64,000 bases of DNA, from positions 42,558,761 to 42,622,760 of the forward strand of contig JAKCOZ010000003.1 in the NCBI GenBank assembly GCA_022605955.1, given 5' to 3'. Source of the stretch: Rallus limicola (taxonomy: Eukaryota; Chordata; Aves; Gruiformes; Rallidae). The notes under the pieces were generated by a model that saw only the letters and a program-made list of their open reading frames with translations, had not been told where the DNA came from and made no database searches. Within the stretch, counting starts at the first letter, position 1. The number at the start of each line of letters is the position of its first letter. Of this stretch, positions 1 through 11,116 are shown one piece after another. The position numbers were made by a program, and so were the translations under genes.

Positions 1-49
1 TGTGGCTGCACTGAAACTGCTCCTCAGATGGAAAGACTCCCTGACCTAG
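1..49 (+). CDS. Possible coding exon (partial) of unidentified plus-strand gene
   Basis: The window begins inside an open segment that reads 16 codons and one extra base, then meets a possible donor (CTAG followed by GTAGCA at 50). The leftover G would join the AA at the start of the segment at 510 to make a Glu codon, so the phase fits. The donor is only moderate and another frame is open part of the way, so this is the weakest of the five proposed exons. The peptide is not recognised. Confidence 0.25.
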   Translation, partial: VAALKLLLRWKDSLT

Positions 50-509
50 GTAGCATTCGTGTTTCATTCTGCTTCATCATAAAGTTCAAACTCCTCCTCT
101 GTCTTCCCTTGGAAGAGTTTCCTTCTTGCCCTTCTGTGTTCTTCTATGTCCATGAGTAGTAAACAAAAGATGTTTTTTAAAAGCAGAGTATCTGACTACA
201 GCAAGTATTAACGCATTTTCAAGTGACCTGTGTCCTTTGCCAATTTTATAGCATAGCCCCACTGACAAACAGAAGACAAGGCTGAGCTAAGAGCTGTGGC
301 TCAGTAGCCCATCATGAACATAAAGCATTGATAGCTTTGTCTTTTTCTAATTAGCCTCTGCTTCTATACACAGCTGCACAACCTCTCACAGCTTCTCTCA
401 TTTCCTTGTTGCATTTATTCCAGCTGAAAACATAGCTCCTCTCAAGGTGTGCTTCTGCTGTATGAGTTGCTATTTTCACAGAGGACAACAATATTTTTAT
501 TATTTTCAG
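50..509 (+). other. Proposed intron, unidentified plus-strand gene
   Basis: This gap lies between two proposed exons. It holds no repeat that I recognise. A second acceptor-like site with a short open stretch near 423-446 does not keep phase with its neighbours. On the minus strand at 65-154 there is an unusual open stretch, described in the findings. Confidence 0.25.
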
Positions 510-565
510 AAGAAAATCACTCCTCTAAGGTGGGGAATGGAAGCACTTTTGAAAAGATTTACCAG
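510..565 (+). CDS. Probable internal coding exon of unidentified plus-strand gene
   Basis: The segment follows a pyrimidine tract ending in TTATTTTCAG and ends at CAG before GTGTCT. It is 56 bases: two bases completing a codon, then 18 codons, so it ends in phase 0. The peptide is polar (NHSSKVGNGSTFEKIYQ). The next segment at 882 begins in phase 0, as needed. No domain is recognised. Confidence 0.4.
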
Positions 566-658
566 GTGTCTGTGGTGAGGAGCATATGTTGGGATCTGGG
601 ACACTGGAGGACCTGCTTCTCAAGAGTTACTCCAGACTTGGACAATGACTGGGGGGAG

Positions 659-675
659 GTGTGTGTGTGTGTGTG
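659..675. repeat. Short (GT)n repeat
   Basis: About eight GT units, followed by a G/A-rich stretch. It lies in a proposed intron of the unidentified plus-strand gene. Confidence 0.85.
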
Positions 676-881
676 AGGGGAGGGAGAGAGAAAAAAAACC
701 CCTCCATAACACTCAAGGAATTAGGAAGAGAATCTTCATTTTTTTCCTTGAAAATGACACTTTGTCTTTGAAATTCAAACCAGCTTAGTCAGTGTAGGTG
801 AAGGAGGTAATAAAATGTAAATGATAAAATTGTTCAGTATTGTGTGTTGGCATTCACTGAGAAGTTTCTCTTTGTTCATAG

Positions 882-1018
882 GGGATGACTCTGCATAAAA
901 AAGCAGCTGAAGACAGACTGGCTAGTACAGGCTCAGGACAGTCCTTCCTGGCTAGACAAAGGCAAGCCACGAACACAAGGAGATCTTACCCTGGTCACGT
1001 CCAGCCAGCAACAGCAAG
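882..1018 (+). CDS. Probable internal coding exon of unidentified plus-strand gene
   Basis: This is one of the clearer members of a five-exon chain on the plus strand. The acceptor is TTTGTTCATAG and the donor is CAAG before GTAGAG. It has 137 bases: 45 codons in phase 0 and two leftover bases. The peptide starts GMTLHKKAAEDRLASTGSG and is basic and hydrophilic, with an RQRQATNTRR stretch, so it is probably cytosolic or a linker. I do not recognise the protein. The chain as a whole (181 residues visible, N-terminus outside the window) has two hydrophobic segments in its last two exons, which suggests a membrane protein. Evidence is splice-site quality plus phase agreement across four junctions; there is no homology support, since none could be searched. 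Confidence 0.45.
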
Positions 1019-1794
1019 GTAGAGAAGCCTTGCCCTTAGAAAGAAAACTGCCCTGTGATCCAGGCATCTGTTGCAAGTGTCAACATCCAAGGAAAACAAA
1101 CCAGCATCCTTTCTCCCTGGTTATTGCTATTATTTTTGCAGTTCAGAAAAGGGTCATCTTATGGTTTCTCATTGTTCTGTAATGCCCTTTGCTTATATTT
1201 TTTGGAGTCCATCTCTCCCTCTCTCTGCATTTTTTGAATGTGCCAAAGTTTTGAAAACATCTAGAGGAGTGCTGTGTAGTAAGAGTCTTATGTGTATGAA
1301 GCCTAGTCTCTTCTGAAAAGCCTCCTGTGGGCTGTGTAACAATGTAAACTTCCTGTCACAGTTGAAACTTTTGTGCCTAGAAGGGTTGTTAGGCTTTATA
1401 AGACTGTCTTTAGTCAAAGGGAGTTAGGCTTTCTATTTCATGTGCTAACCTGTTGCTTCAAAAAAATGCTGAAAACTCATCACAGAAATGCAAAATTAGT
1501 ACATACTATTACTGTGGAAAATTATTTGACTAAAAAACTCACCACTGGCAAAAAGAATTACTTCTTTTTAATCTCCTACATGCAGAGTTTTTATCTTGGC
1601 ATTTAATAGGGAAGCAGGATGATTTCTTGTCAGGTTTTTCTTTATCTACTGGTGTTATGTCTTATGCTGGCAGAGCTGAATATTTTCAAATAGTTTGTTC
1701 CATTCTTCTTGGTCGAGGGTATGCTTATTGTATATTATAAAAAGATTGAGAAGTATATATAATGCTCTAATATGCTACTGCATTGTCCATTTAG
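1019..1794 (+). other. Proposed intron, unidentified plus-strand gene
   Basis: This is AT-rich DNA between two proposed exons. It begins with GT (1019-1020) and ends with CCATTTAG at 1794. Open stretches of up to about 80 codons in it show no recognisable domain, and no repeat was identified. Confidence 0.35.
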
Positions 1795-1961
1795 AAAGGA
1801 CATTTGCTTTGAAATTATGGATGACCAGTACATAATGAAGGCCCCAGTTAATACTGGTAATGTATTCCAGTTGTCATCGCCCTCCAAAAGACTTGCTTTA
1901 AATATATTGATTCAGGGTATAATCGTATCAGTTGCCTTACTAATGGTACCAGTGCCTTCAG
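1795..1961 (+). CDS. Probable coding exon with membrane segment, unidentified gene
   Basis: The acceptor is TGTCCATTTAG and the donor is a near-perfect CAG before GTGAGT. The exon is 167 bases: one base completing a codon (AG from the exon ending at 1018 plus A gives Arg), 55 codons, and one leftover G. The peptide has a polar first half (EIMDDQYIMKAPVNTGNVF) and then a hydrophobic stretch of about 22 residues (LALNILIQGIIVSVALLM) that could cross a membrane. The opposite strand is also open for 62 codons here, but it lacks equally good splice sites. The family is not recognised. Confidence 0.45.
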
Positions 1962-3198
1962 GTGAGTTTGTTGCTGACTTTGTTGGAAACTGGCTGCGAT
2001 TTGTTGTACTGCCTTTTCAGTGTGTAGTACCTTCACACTGGTAAGTGGGGTGGATGGTAGCCCCTACTATTAATTTAGGTTCAGTTCATACAAAATCCTG
2101 TTTTTTCCCTGGCTAATTTCATGCTCTCCCTATCGTTTTTGTCATGGAACCTGAGTATTGGTTGACAGTTTCATGTACATACATACTGTGGTGACTCAGT
2201 TTTAAACGTTTTTCATTTAGAGACTGTTTGGACCCAAATACACACACAGTCTGGTTTATAAATGTACTCTCTTACCTTATTTTAATTCCCTCCCAAGTGA
2301 AGTAATTTTTTCATAAAGACTTCTAGAGAAAAGATGTGCTAGGATTTATTAATCATCTGAAGGCCTAAGTTAATTTACAACTTGGGTGGACTGAGCAAAG
2401 ATAATTGAAGCAAGCACACATAGATTAAAGGGTAAAGAAAAAACCAGGGTGTGACATTTTTAGATACTGTTTTCATATACATTATCTCTTCTAATCTGTG
2501 CTAAGAAATGCATTCAGTATGTGTCCGAAAAAACTCATCGGTTCTGATTTCCCCCTGCCTCTCCCTAATATGAAAACAGATGCTGAAGTCTATTAGCTGC
2601 ATATAGGCTCGTCTTTTAATCCTCACATGTGGAAGAAACTGATTTACTAAAAAAAAAATCTCTTTATGTACTCAAGGTATGACATATCTGGGCTATACTT
2701 GCAAGATTAGATAAGACAGTGAAAGTATTTTCTTGTGTGCAGAGAGGTAACGATGTTTAGGAAGTTTAGGACAATTTATGTAGCTCAATAAGGGGATACT
2801 TGTTTTGCTGTCTCTTACCGAGATACAGAACACAACAGACAAGAAGTCATGTCTGTTTCATAGCAAGATGACCACAGTTTGTGTGGGACCTTTTTCTGAT
2901 CTTACTGTGCAATCAGTTCTAGTCTCTTTACCGCATGCCATGTGTGAACAGGAGCACATACCGCTTCCCTGAGGGAGTTTGATGTTCTTGTTCTTGTTTG
3001 AGATTACAGCATTTTATATCACGCAGAAAAAGAACCTAAGAATACCTTAAGCTCTATTTTTATTGTAATGGGGCTGGCTCTGTCTGTTGCCAATTTGCCA
3101 AAGCCTATTTTTGAAAGTAAAGAATACCAGGACCTTAATGGGAAGTTTTAATCTCTTAATTTTGTCTAATAATTTAATTTCCTATTGCTTTTAATTAG
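1962..3198 (+). other. Proposed intron, unidentified plus-strand gene
   Basis: This runs from the strong GTGAGT donor at 1962 to the acceptor GCTTTTAATTAG ending at 3198. A 20-base splice-bounded stretch near 2017-2036 (CTTTTCAG before, GTAAGT after) could be a microexon, but it would change the downstream phase. No repeat was recognised. Confidence 0.35.
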
Positions 3199-3335
3199 GT
3201 GCAGGTCTGAAATTCCCTGAAGATGATCTGCACACCAGAATAAAACAACTTGCTTTTACTATGTTAACATTTGTTTTGCCATTTTGGCTCCAAAGTTTTG
3301 ATGACAGGCAAACACCCATGATGGTTACTAGATGA
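3199..3335 (+). CDS. Probable last coding exon of unidentified plus-strand gene
   Basis: The segment begins after GCTTTTAATTAG. Its first two bases (GT) complete a Gly codon with the G left at 1961. Then come 44 codons and a TGA stop at 3333-3335. The peptide contains AGLKFPEDDLHTRIKQ and then a hydrophobic run (LAFTMLTFVLPFWLQSF), ending in a short polar tail. With the previous exon this gives two hydrophobic segments separated by about 20 residues, like the end of a multi-pass membrane protein. I do not recognise it. An alternative 3' end could use the acceptor at 11116. Confidence 0.4.
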
Positions 3336-4070
3336 TCAAAGGCTGATTAGAAGCCTCATTTTTAGCTTTTACTGTCATGGCTTCTTTTGCTTCTCGGTGG
3401 TTGCTGGCTTTTCTCCTTTGTGGTTCTAGCTGGTCAGTCTTTCCTTTTTTCCCTTAAGATAAGACACTGAGGTGTTTTCTATAGTTCCCTTCAAGAACTT
3501 ATAGCATTACTATATAAGCATCAAGGAGTAATACAAGACTAATAATGATTCTGCTTTACTGTTGCTCATTGTAGTTGTTAAGCAAGACTGAACAAGTGTG
3601 TTGTCTGTTGAGAATTTGCAAACTTGTAGAAATCCTGCTATTTCCCAGAATATGTGTTGAATATAAAAATCTAAAAATCTAGCACAATCTTACAGAAATA
3701 TATTCTGTTGCTATCCAGTTCCCCTAAGTCCTGTGTTCTGTCTTCTAAGGGTAGTCATCAGGAATTTGGTTCCTTGTTCATCAGCATTTTATTTCTACTG
3801 GCTGCAAACATCGATTCTTAGTCTTTGGGTGTGGATTAATGTGGGTGATAAACACTGCTGAACTTTCTCTTTCAGAATACCAACTTCTTTACTGAAAGGA
3901 TTCAGCTTAATTATTTTACTTACTATGTAGTTTTGGAAGAAGTGTGTTGTTAAGAAAAGAAGGGGCTCAGAGTATGAGTTCAGGGAGGAAGCACATCTAT
4001 AGATGAGCTATCAGTGAATGGTGGCTAGTTGTTTTACCTTCAGTAATAAAAGGATATAAGTGAAAAAAAC
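3336..4070 (+). other. Possible 3' UTR of unidentified plus-strand gene
   Basis: AT-rich non-coding DNA follows the proposed stop codon. The first AATAAA in sense orientation is at 4045-4050 (CAGTAATAAAAGG), which would put a transcript end near 4065-4070. Use of this signal is inferred only. Confidence 0.25.
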
Positions 4071-7000
4071 ATAAACCAGAATTCCCTCAGTACATTAATT
4101 GTGAAAAGTTTTAGGAACACTTTTTCTGATGCAACAAAGACTATTTACATCTATGTGATAATGGTAATTTAAAAACCAATGCCATTTTGCATCTTAGAAC
4201 TACAGATTGAAGTTAAAGAGAAACCGTTCTCCAGGGCAGGCATAAAACAACTGAGGAGCTCATGAGACTGTGTTCCTGAGCACTGCGCCAGGGATTTGTC
4301 CAGTATAATCTTGCTGTGAGAGATTGCAATTAATGCCAATATAAGATAACAACAGGATTAATATTTCCATTGTTCAGAGCTGAAGCACGAAGTCTCTGTC
4401 TTTGAAGGGGGTGTGTGCAGGCCAGTTCATACACTGCCGTGGAGAGTTAGGGTGTTAGCGTGTCTGATCATGACATGTTAGAGGAGAGAATATTCAGGTT
4501 CTCCATTTTCTTGATAGCAGCATGTAACCACTGGGATCTTCACATGTATTTTCCAAGTGTTGGGAAAACTGAAGCAATCTAACTTAAACGTGTGAGGTGC
4601 ACGGTGCAAAGCAAAATGAACGACTAGGACACACAGCTTTATATATTGTAAAATAAAGTAAATGCGTAACAGCTGCAAGAAGCTTTTAGCTACCTCTTTG
4701 GAAATAAGCAAATGGTAATCTTGTCCTGTTCCAATGTCATTTGAGATAGGAGTAAAACCCATGCAAGCTTTCTGTGGCTTTCTATTCATGCAAGCAGCAC
4801 TGGCAACTTCATATTCATTGCGTATGAAAGCATTAACAGTGAATATTCCTATTACTCCTTAATGATGGTCTGAAATAGTAAGTGTTATGTGCAAGCTGTC
4901 AAGAAAATTTAAGAGGATTTGCAGTTTTAAAGTCTTCATTTTTTTTTATATGTGCCAAGTAGCTCTTGCTTTTCCTCATTTATTTAGTATATGAGACTCT
5001 CCACTTTGCAGCTTCCTGGATGATTTTTAGTGGGCTTGTCTTCATGTGTTGACATTTTCTATGGATTTGGTAATTTTAATTTCATTGCTTGATTTTTCTT
5101 ATGATTAGTCATTTGGCAGAAAACTGTCCTTAATGTGGCCAGTTTTTCTTTTTCTTATGAAGCAAAACAGTACCTGAATTTTACTCATTTTAGAAATATT
5201 TTTATTCTTTCCTTGACATACCAACTTTTTGCAAGGTTTGACAAGAGAAATATTTTTGCACATGAAGTCAGCTCTGTAGTACTGAAGACTTAGGGGTTTT
5301 AGGTAGAATGCAGACTCTGTTTTGCAGTAATGTTGTACTGATAAACTTTGGTACCTGCAAACCAAATTTAGCATATTTTGCAGGCATTTTCCTCACCAGT
5401 GTTGTGCAAATAAATAGCTAAAAGAGATGACTCTGCCAGGAAATCCTTCCAAGTGGTGTTTCTTCCTCTAAGCAGACACCCTTTGGGAATATCACCTACA
5501 GGGTAGTTTGATAGCTGGATTATGACTGAAATGTGATCTCAGGAAAGCACTTAGGGAGAAACCTTTCCAGAATCCCTCTGTTAGAACAGCAGTACTAGCA
5601 AATGCTGGCAGTACGATACATTTAGCATTCTGTTAAGATGAAGAGGTGAATGGTTATCACTGTTTAAGTGTAAAGATCAGGTAAGCAAGAAATTCAGTGA
5701 GTGAGGCTTTGAACATTATAGACTGGATGCACCCTGGATTCATGTCCTGTCCCAAATGTGAGTAGTCCATGGCTCCCCTCTGTATTGCAAAGAGCACTGT
5801 GTTTTGACTTTGTGCCTTGCATAGGGAGAAAGAAGTAAAATACTGTGTTACCTCAAAGACTGGTGGAGGACAAGTAACAAATCTAGCTTGCTCTCAGAAC
5901 ATTATTGGCTTGTGGCAGATGTCAGGTTCTAGGCAGGGTCCTAGCTGAACCACTGGTTTGTCATTGTCAACAAGTCTTGAAAATGCCCTGGGATGAGTGA
6001 TTACGTTGGCTTGCTCCTGTGATCTTTCTTCCCTATGGAGGTCCAGAAAAGGAACAGAAGTGACTTTGTAGGCTATCAGTAAAAGTAAGGAATGATTTTT
6101 CCAGCTTGAAGGCAGAAGAGAGAGATGCAAGCAACTATTATGTACAAAAAGGTGAAGACCAGTGTGTCTTTCTCCATTTTGCTTTTGAAACTGGCAAAAG
6201 CTGGTACTCTCAGCCACAGCAACCTCACACATCTTGCTTCTGGTACAGTGGCCCCCTGGAGATTTGGACTCTGCTGCTGGCTTCATTGCAGCATTTAGGG
6301 ATGTCGAGGAATTACCTAACTTTATCCTATGTTTGTCCTTGACTTTCCTTTGTGTGTTCATTTGAAATACTGGGACCCAAAGTTGTTTTTTAAATGTATC
6401 AGCTCACTGAAGTATGTCGACAGTGAAAGAATGTGGACTGAGAAGCTCTAGAAACCTTGACATGCCAGACAGTCCCATGGAGTGTTGAAGCCACAGCTAG
6501 CAGCAGTACAGTCATGGCAGCTTCCCAGGCCAGTGCTCTGAAGTCAGGTTGTAGTCAGTAGGAGCTGACAAAAACTGCTGTAGTTGAGGTCCTCACCTAT
6601 CACTCGCTAGGGAATGGTTTTGTTGTCAGCTTTATGATGATGCAGATAATAACCTTTGCTTTTAGGCCTTGCCAAGATAATGCAGGTCTGTTCTGAAGTA
6701 GATCTCTGCATCAGCTGGCTCTGGTGGCAAATCAGGAATATCCTCTGCTGCTGTTTGCTGTGGGTATAAAGTAACTTTGAAAGCTGCATATCCTTCAGTC
6801 TCCTTTGCACTGTGTCAGTTCCAGATGGAAAGTAGGTTCCATTTGTCAGGCAAAAAATTCTTGCTGCTGCCTTGTTGCTTTGGACTTTGTTTCAGAGCTC
6901 CACCCATAGAGCATCAAAAGCATTGCTAGTAGAGGGAAATCCAGGACGGTTGGGAAGGCTTTCCTGTCTGATGGTGACTTCATTGCTTCACATTAGAGAG

Positions 7001-9043
7001 GTACTTTGCTCTCAGATGATGTTAGAATATCATGTTTCAGAAAGAGCAACATGGTTATTTTAATCATTACAAAAGTGACTGTCAGCACTTTGAAAAGCTG
7101 CTAGCCACTATAGCATGGCATGGATCTGAAGTACAGCAAAAGCAAGTTCCACTCTTCTGCAGGCAGAACTGTAATCCTTAATGGTTATCCCTAAAATCAA
7201 CATTATGGCCAGTTGTTAGCTTGGTATCATGCTTGTGTTGATAGCGTGAAGGTGAACATGAGACATGAGGAGAATTTTAAGAGAAAATGTTTAATAAATA
7301 CACATAAATATGTGTAATATTTATGTCAGTATAAAGTGGTTGTAGTGAGACCATCAGACTTTTGATTTGGATCTGAATATGATATTAATTATGTAATTTA
7401 AAATTTCAGAAAGCAGAGATTATAGTTCTTAGTCACCAAAGATTAGTAAGCAGGAGAGTAAACCTGTTTCCCAGAGGTGTCAGTGATTTTTGATCAGTAG
7501 AATCTCAGCATAGTTATAAGCATGACATGATGTGGCTGCAATTCTTGGTATTTATCGGCCACTTTTATGTTGTCTGATTGTCAGGGTGATAAATACAGCT
7601 CTGGGAGATACGGTGTGTAAAGGGTCCTTTAAAAAAATCTATAGGAAACACCATGGAGAAAGGCACAGACAGAATAGATGTAGAAAGAAAAACTTTAGCA
7701 GTAGAAGCCAGTAATTCATGAAGTTAGGAAATGTGCAGGAAGAGGAATCTGGAGGCAGTTGCTTCAAAGCAGAAGCTTTGCAGAAACACTTGGGATGACC
7801 ATCCAGTGTTACACTTGAAAGTGAGTAGACCCCATTGCTCGGACAGCTTGGGGGGCTGCGTTATGAAGAACAATCTGCTTACAGAGAGCAGACTGCTGGC
7901 CGCAGAAAAAAGCCTCATCCATCTCAGGACCAAACAGGCTGAACAGGAAAATAGTAGTTGCTCAGAGTGGACATCTGGGTGGGTTTTAGGTTTTTGCATT
8001 ATTTTGTTTGTGTGTTGTTTGTGGGGTTTTCTCCCCCATCAGTTTTGATCCGTGTGAGCAGTGCTCTGAAGTAAAAGTTCTTGTGTTGGTCAGTACCCCA
8101 GTCACTTCTGTGTGCTGAAAAATGAGAGGACATCAGGAAGTTTTAAGGAACAGATAACCACTTGTAATGAAGTAGAGCTAATGAGATTAGGCACTGAATA
8201 CTGAAGGGAAGTGCCTCACTAAGAAATAATCCTCCATTCTGGCAAGGAGCCTTCACTTACAGCTGGAATATTTTGGACTGGTGAGGGAAGGAAGAACAAG
8301 TCTCTCCTCTGTAGACACATCCTCTGCTGCAGAAATGTATCTTTTTCTGAAGACGCTGCAGAGTCAAAGGCAGGTTGTGCTGAGTGAGTTTTACCTCACA
8401 TCTCACACCGTTGTTATCCTTTGAAGTGTTGCTGCCTTGACAGGTAGCTTTTAAAATACTTCAAATAATTTTGAGGAGTTCTCCAAGAGAGAACTTGGAC
8501 AATTACACAGTTTTCCTAGAACAAGATCAGAATTTCTAGCCAGGAAAGGGTGCTGTCAGATGAATGTTACATCCTTGAAGGAGAATATACTGTCCTCTAT
8601 ACCTCTGAAAAGTACTATTGACTTAAAGGGAAACTTAGAGTGTTGTTTCTGTTGATGAGCAACAGGACACTCAAAGTGCTACTAAATAGTAAGTCTGAAC
8701 TAAGCAACAGCCAGGTGAAACTAAAGGAGTGGACTATATTCATTTATGCACAGTAGAACAGATAGATGCTTATGTAGCTGGAACTTTTGATTTTTTTATA
8801 AGCTACAGTAATCTTCATATTAATCACGAACACTGTAACTTTATGTACCCAAGCAGTGCCAAGCAAGCTTAACAGACAATGATTACTCAAAACATACTCT
8901 CAAGGTATGCTTTTAATGTGTTGTGAATGTGTTTTTGCTTTGGTTTTGGGGTGGTTTTTTTGTTTTTTTTTTTTTTTAGTTTTCATTCCATTTTATCTAT
9001 GTTTCTATTTGTTTTTCAACTGTCATTAGTATTCATAGACTTG
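4071..9043. other. Non-coding stretch, no supported gene
   Basis: This is AT-rich DNA with only scattered open stretches, the longest being 155 codons on the minus strand at 5894-6361 with no recognisable domain. A T-rich tract lies at about 8957-8979, just before the CR1 element. If the terminal segment at 11117 belongs to the plus-strand gene, this would be intron; otherwise it is intergenic. I see no RNA gene or regulatory element that I can support. Confidence 0.4.
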
Positions 9044-10080
9044 TAGAATCATAGAATTTGTTGGGTCATCTAGTCCACCCCCCCTGCAGTAAGCAGGGAA
9101 ACCTTTAACTTGATCAGGTTGCCCAGAGCTTCATCAAGCCTGACCTGTGGGGATGGGGCCTCCACCACCTCTCTGGGCAGCCTGTTCCAGTGCCTCACCA
9201 CCCTCATAGTGAGGAACTTCCTACTTTCTAATCTAAACCTACCCTGCTCTAGTTTCAAACGATTTCTCTTTGTCCTATTGCTGCATGCCCTTACAAACAG
9301 TCCTTCCCCACCTTTCCCAAGGTCCTCTTCAAGTGCCCCCAGATCCATCTCTTCTCCAGGGTGAACGAGCCCAACTCTCTCAGCCTGTCTTTGTAGGAGA
9401 GGCACTTCAGCCTTCTGGCCATCCTTGTGGCCCTCTGGACCTGCTCCAAGAGGTCCATGTCCTCCTTGTGCTGAGGGCTTCAGAGGTGGATGCAGTATTT
9501 CAGGTAGGGTCTCACAAGAACAGAGTAGAGGGGCAGAATCACCTCTCTCCATGATGCTGTTTTTGTCACAGCCCAGGATGTGATTGACCTTCTGGGCTGC
9601 AAATGCTCCTTGTTGGCTCCTGTCCAGCTTTTTGCCCATCAGCACCCTGAGTCGCCTTCTGCAGGGCTGCTCTCTGTCAGATCACCCGAGGATTGTCCCA
9701 ACCCAAGTGCAGGACCTTGCACTTGTCCTTACTGAACTTCATGAAGTTTTCATGGGCCCGCCTCCCTAGCTGGTCCAGGTGTCTCTGGATGACATCCACC
9801 CCTCTGAGTGTGTCACTGCACCTCTCAGCTTGGTGTCATCTGCAGACTAGCAGAGTGTGCACCCTAGCCCATTGTCCGTGTTGTTGATGAAGACATTAAG
9901 CAGCACTGGTACGAGTACAGACTTTTGAGGGACACCACTTTGTCACTCCATCTGGACGTGGAGCCATTGACCACTACCCTCTGGATGTGACCATCCAGCC
10001 AATTTCTTACCCACCAGACAGTCCACCCATCAGAGCTGTGTTTCTTTAATTCTGGATTCATGCACAAGGAGGACAGAGAG
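9044..10080 (-). mobile_element. CR1 LINE, 5'-truncated, minus strand
   Basis: The left edge reads TAGAATCATAGAATT, the reverse complement of the short repeat that ends CR1 elements. Inward from it the minus strand encodes the tail of the CR1 second open reading frame: 9070-9645 is open for 191 codons and includes RKFLTMRVVRHWNRLPREVV. Farther right, near 9950-10065, the minus strand reads [17 protein letters not shown], from the CR1 reverse transcriptase. The copy has lost its 5' part, has frame breaks between these blocks and cannot be mobile by itself. The right boundary is approximate. It sits antisense to the putative plus-strand transcript. Confidence 0.88.
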
Positions 10081-11116
10081 GGATGTGAAACCTGCAGGAC
10101 TTGTAGCAGTCAGACAGATTCTCTGCAGTAAGTCCTCAGGCATAGTTATAAATACCTTTTCTATTTACCCTGGATTTTCCTGTCACAGAAGCTGTTCTTA
10201 GAATTGTTTTTGACCAGTGCAATAGTAGGGAGAAGTGGGGAGACAAACAGTTTGCACACTTGGGTGTCAGTCGGGCGAAGCTGTTCCACCCCCTGTAACG
10301 TCAGAGCGCGCGCGGGGCCAGCGGGTAGCGCTGCGCTCCCTGGGCAGCGGGTTAGCCAGGCATTCCACCTGCCCAGTGACACGGGCCAGGAACAAGGTGC
10401 ATCAGTGGGGGTGGAGAAATATGCCAACCTCTGCAGTTCTCTTCAAGCTTGGTCACTTCCACAGCATTGTGGGGTGCTCTTTGGGCTGCGTAGTGGCCCC
10501 CACTCCGTTTATTTTAATAGGACTATATGTGGGGCAGGGGGAGTGGGATGCAAACCTCCATCTGCCCACGTAGTGCTGCTGTGATGCTGTCGTAGCCTCA
10601 AGCACAGGGTGAGCTCTGACTCAAACCAAGCCTTTGGTGGTGCTCAGAGCTCGAAGGTCATTATGACCTTGATTGTCTTTAAGAATGTAGCCACATGCAG
10701 TATTGAACAGGCACCTTTTACTTCGGATTTTGTACTGTTGCACTCACAGACAGCAGGAATGCCTGAAGACTTTTTCCTTGCTGTGTAAACTTAGTTTCCA
10801 TGGCTGTTAGTTGAGAATGGTGCCCTGAATGGCTTCACTTGGAAGTGTTTGAATTTTTCTGAATTATGTCTAAATTTAGATACTGTTCAAGGCTGGTTTG
10901 TTTCTCTCTCCAATTATCAGCATGTAACCTTCCTGTTAATTTGAAGAGTTGCTCTGGCAAAGATGGTTTCCCTATGAATTTGCACAACTCAAGGGCAGAG
11001 ATGGCCTTGCTAAGCTGCTCTGAAAAATACCTGCCTTGTTCTCTGTTGTTTTGCGGGTTTTTTTTAAGAGTAATATATCTGCTTTTTAACTTTCTTCTTT
11101 ATTCTTTTATTTGCAG
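10081..11116. other. Non-coding stretch with a small CpG-rich patch
   Basis: The stretch between the CR1 copy and the acceptor at 11116 is non-coding. At about 10275-10345 there is a dense run of CpGs (CGTCAGAGCGCGCGCGGGGC and following) in otherwise CpG-poor DNA. Both strands are open across it for 88-126 codons, which is expected of a GC-rich patch with few stop codons. The patch could be a small promoter or part of an unrecognised repeat. The last 100 bases are pyrimidine-rich, leading into the splice acceptor. Confidence 0.35.

Noticed and set aside
423..446. Short acceptor-bounded stretch before AAG/GTGTGC, plus strand
   Set aside because: Its phase does not fit the exon at 510; probably a chance splice-like sequence.
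1848..2036. 62-codon open stretch, minus strand, opposite the exon at 1795-1961
   Set aside because: The plus strand has the good acceptor and GTGAGT donor here; the minus strand has no comparable sites.
2017..2036. Possible 20-base microexon, plus strand (CTTTTCAG before, GTAAGT after)
   Set aside because: Including it would put the exon at 3199 out of phase, so it is left out of the model though its splice sites look good.
5894..6361. 155-codon open stretch, minus strand
   Set aside because: No recognisable motif, repeat landmark or splice structure; length alone is not evidence.
9070..9645. 191-codon open stretch, minus strand, as a host gene
   Set aside because: Its peptide is the tail of the CR1 second open reading frame; annotated as part of that element.
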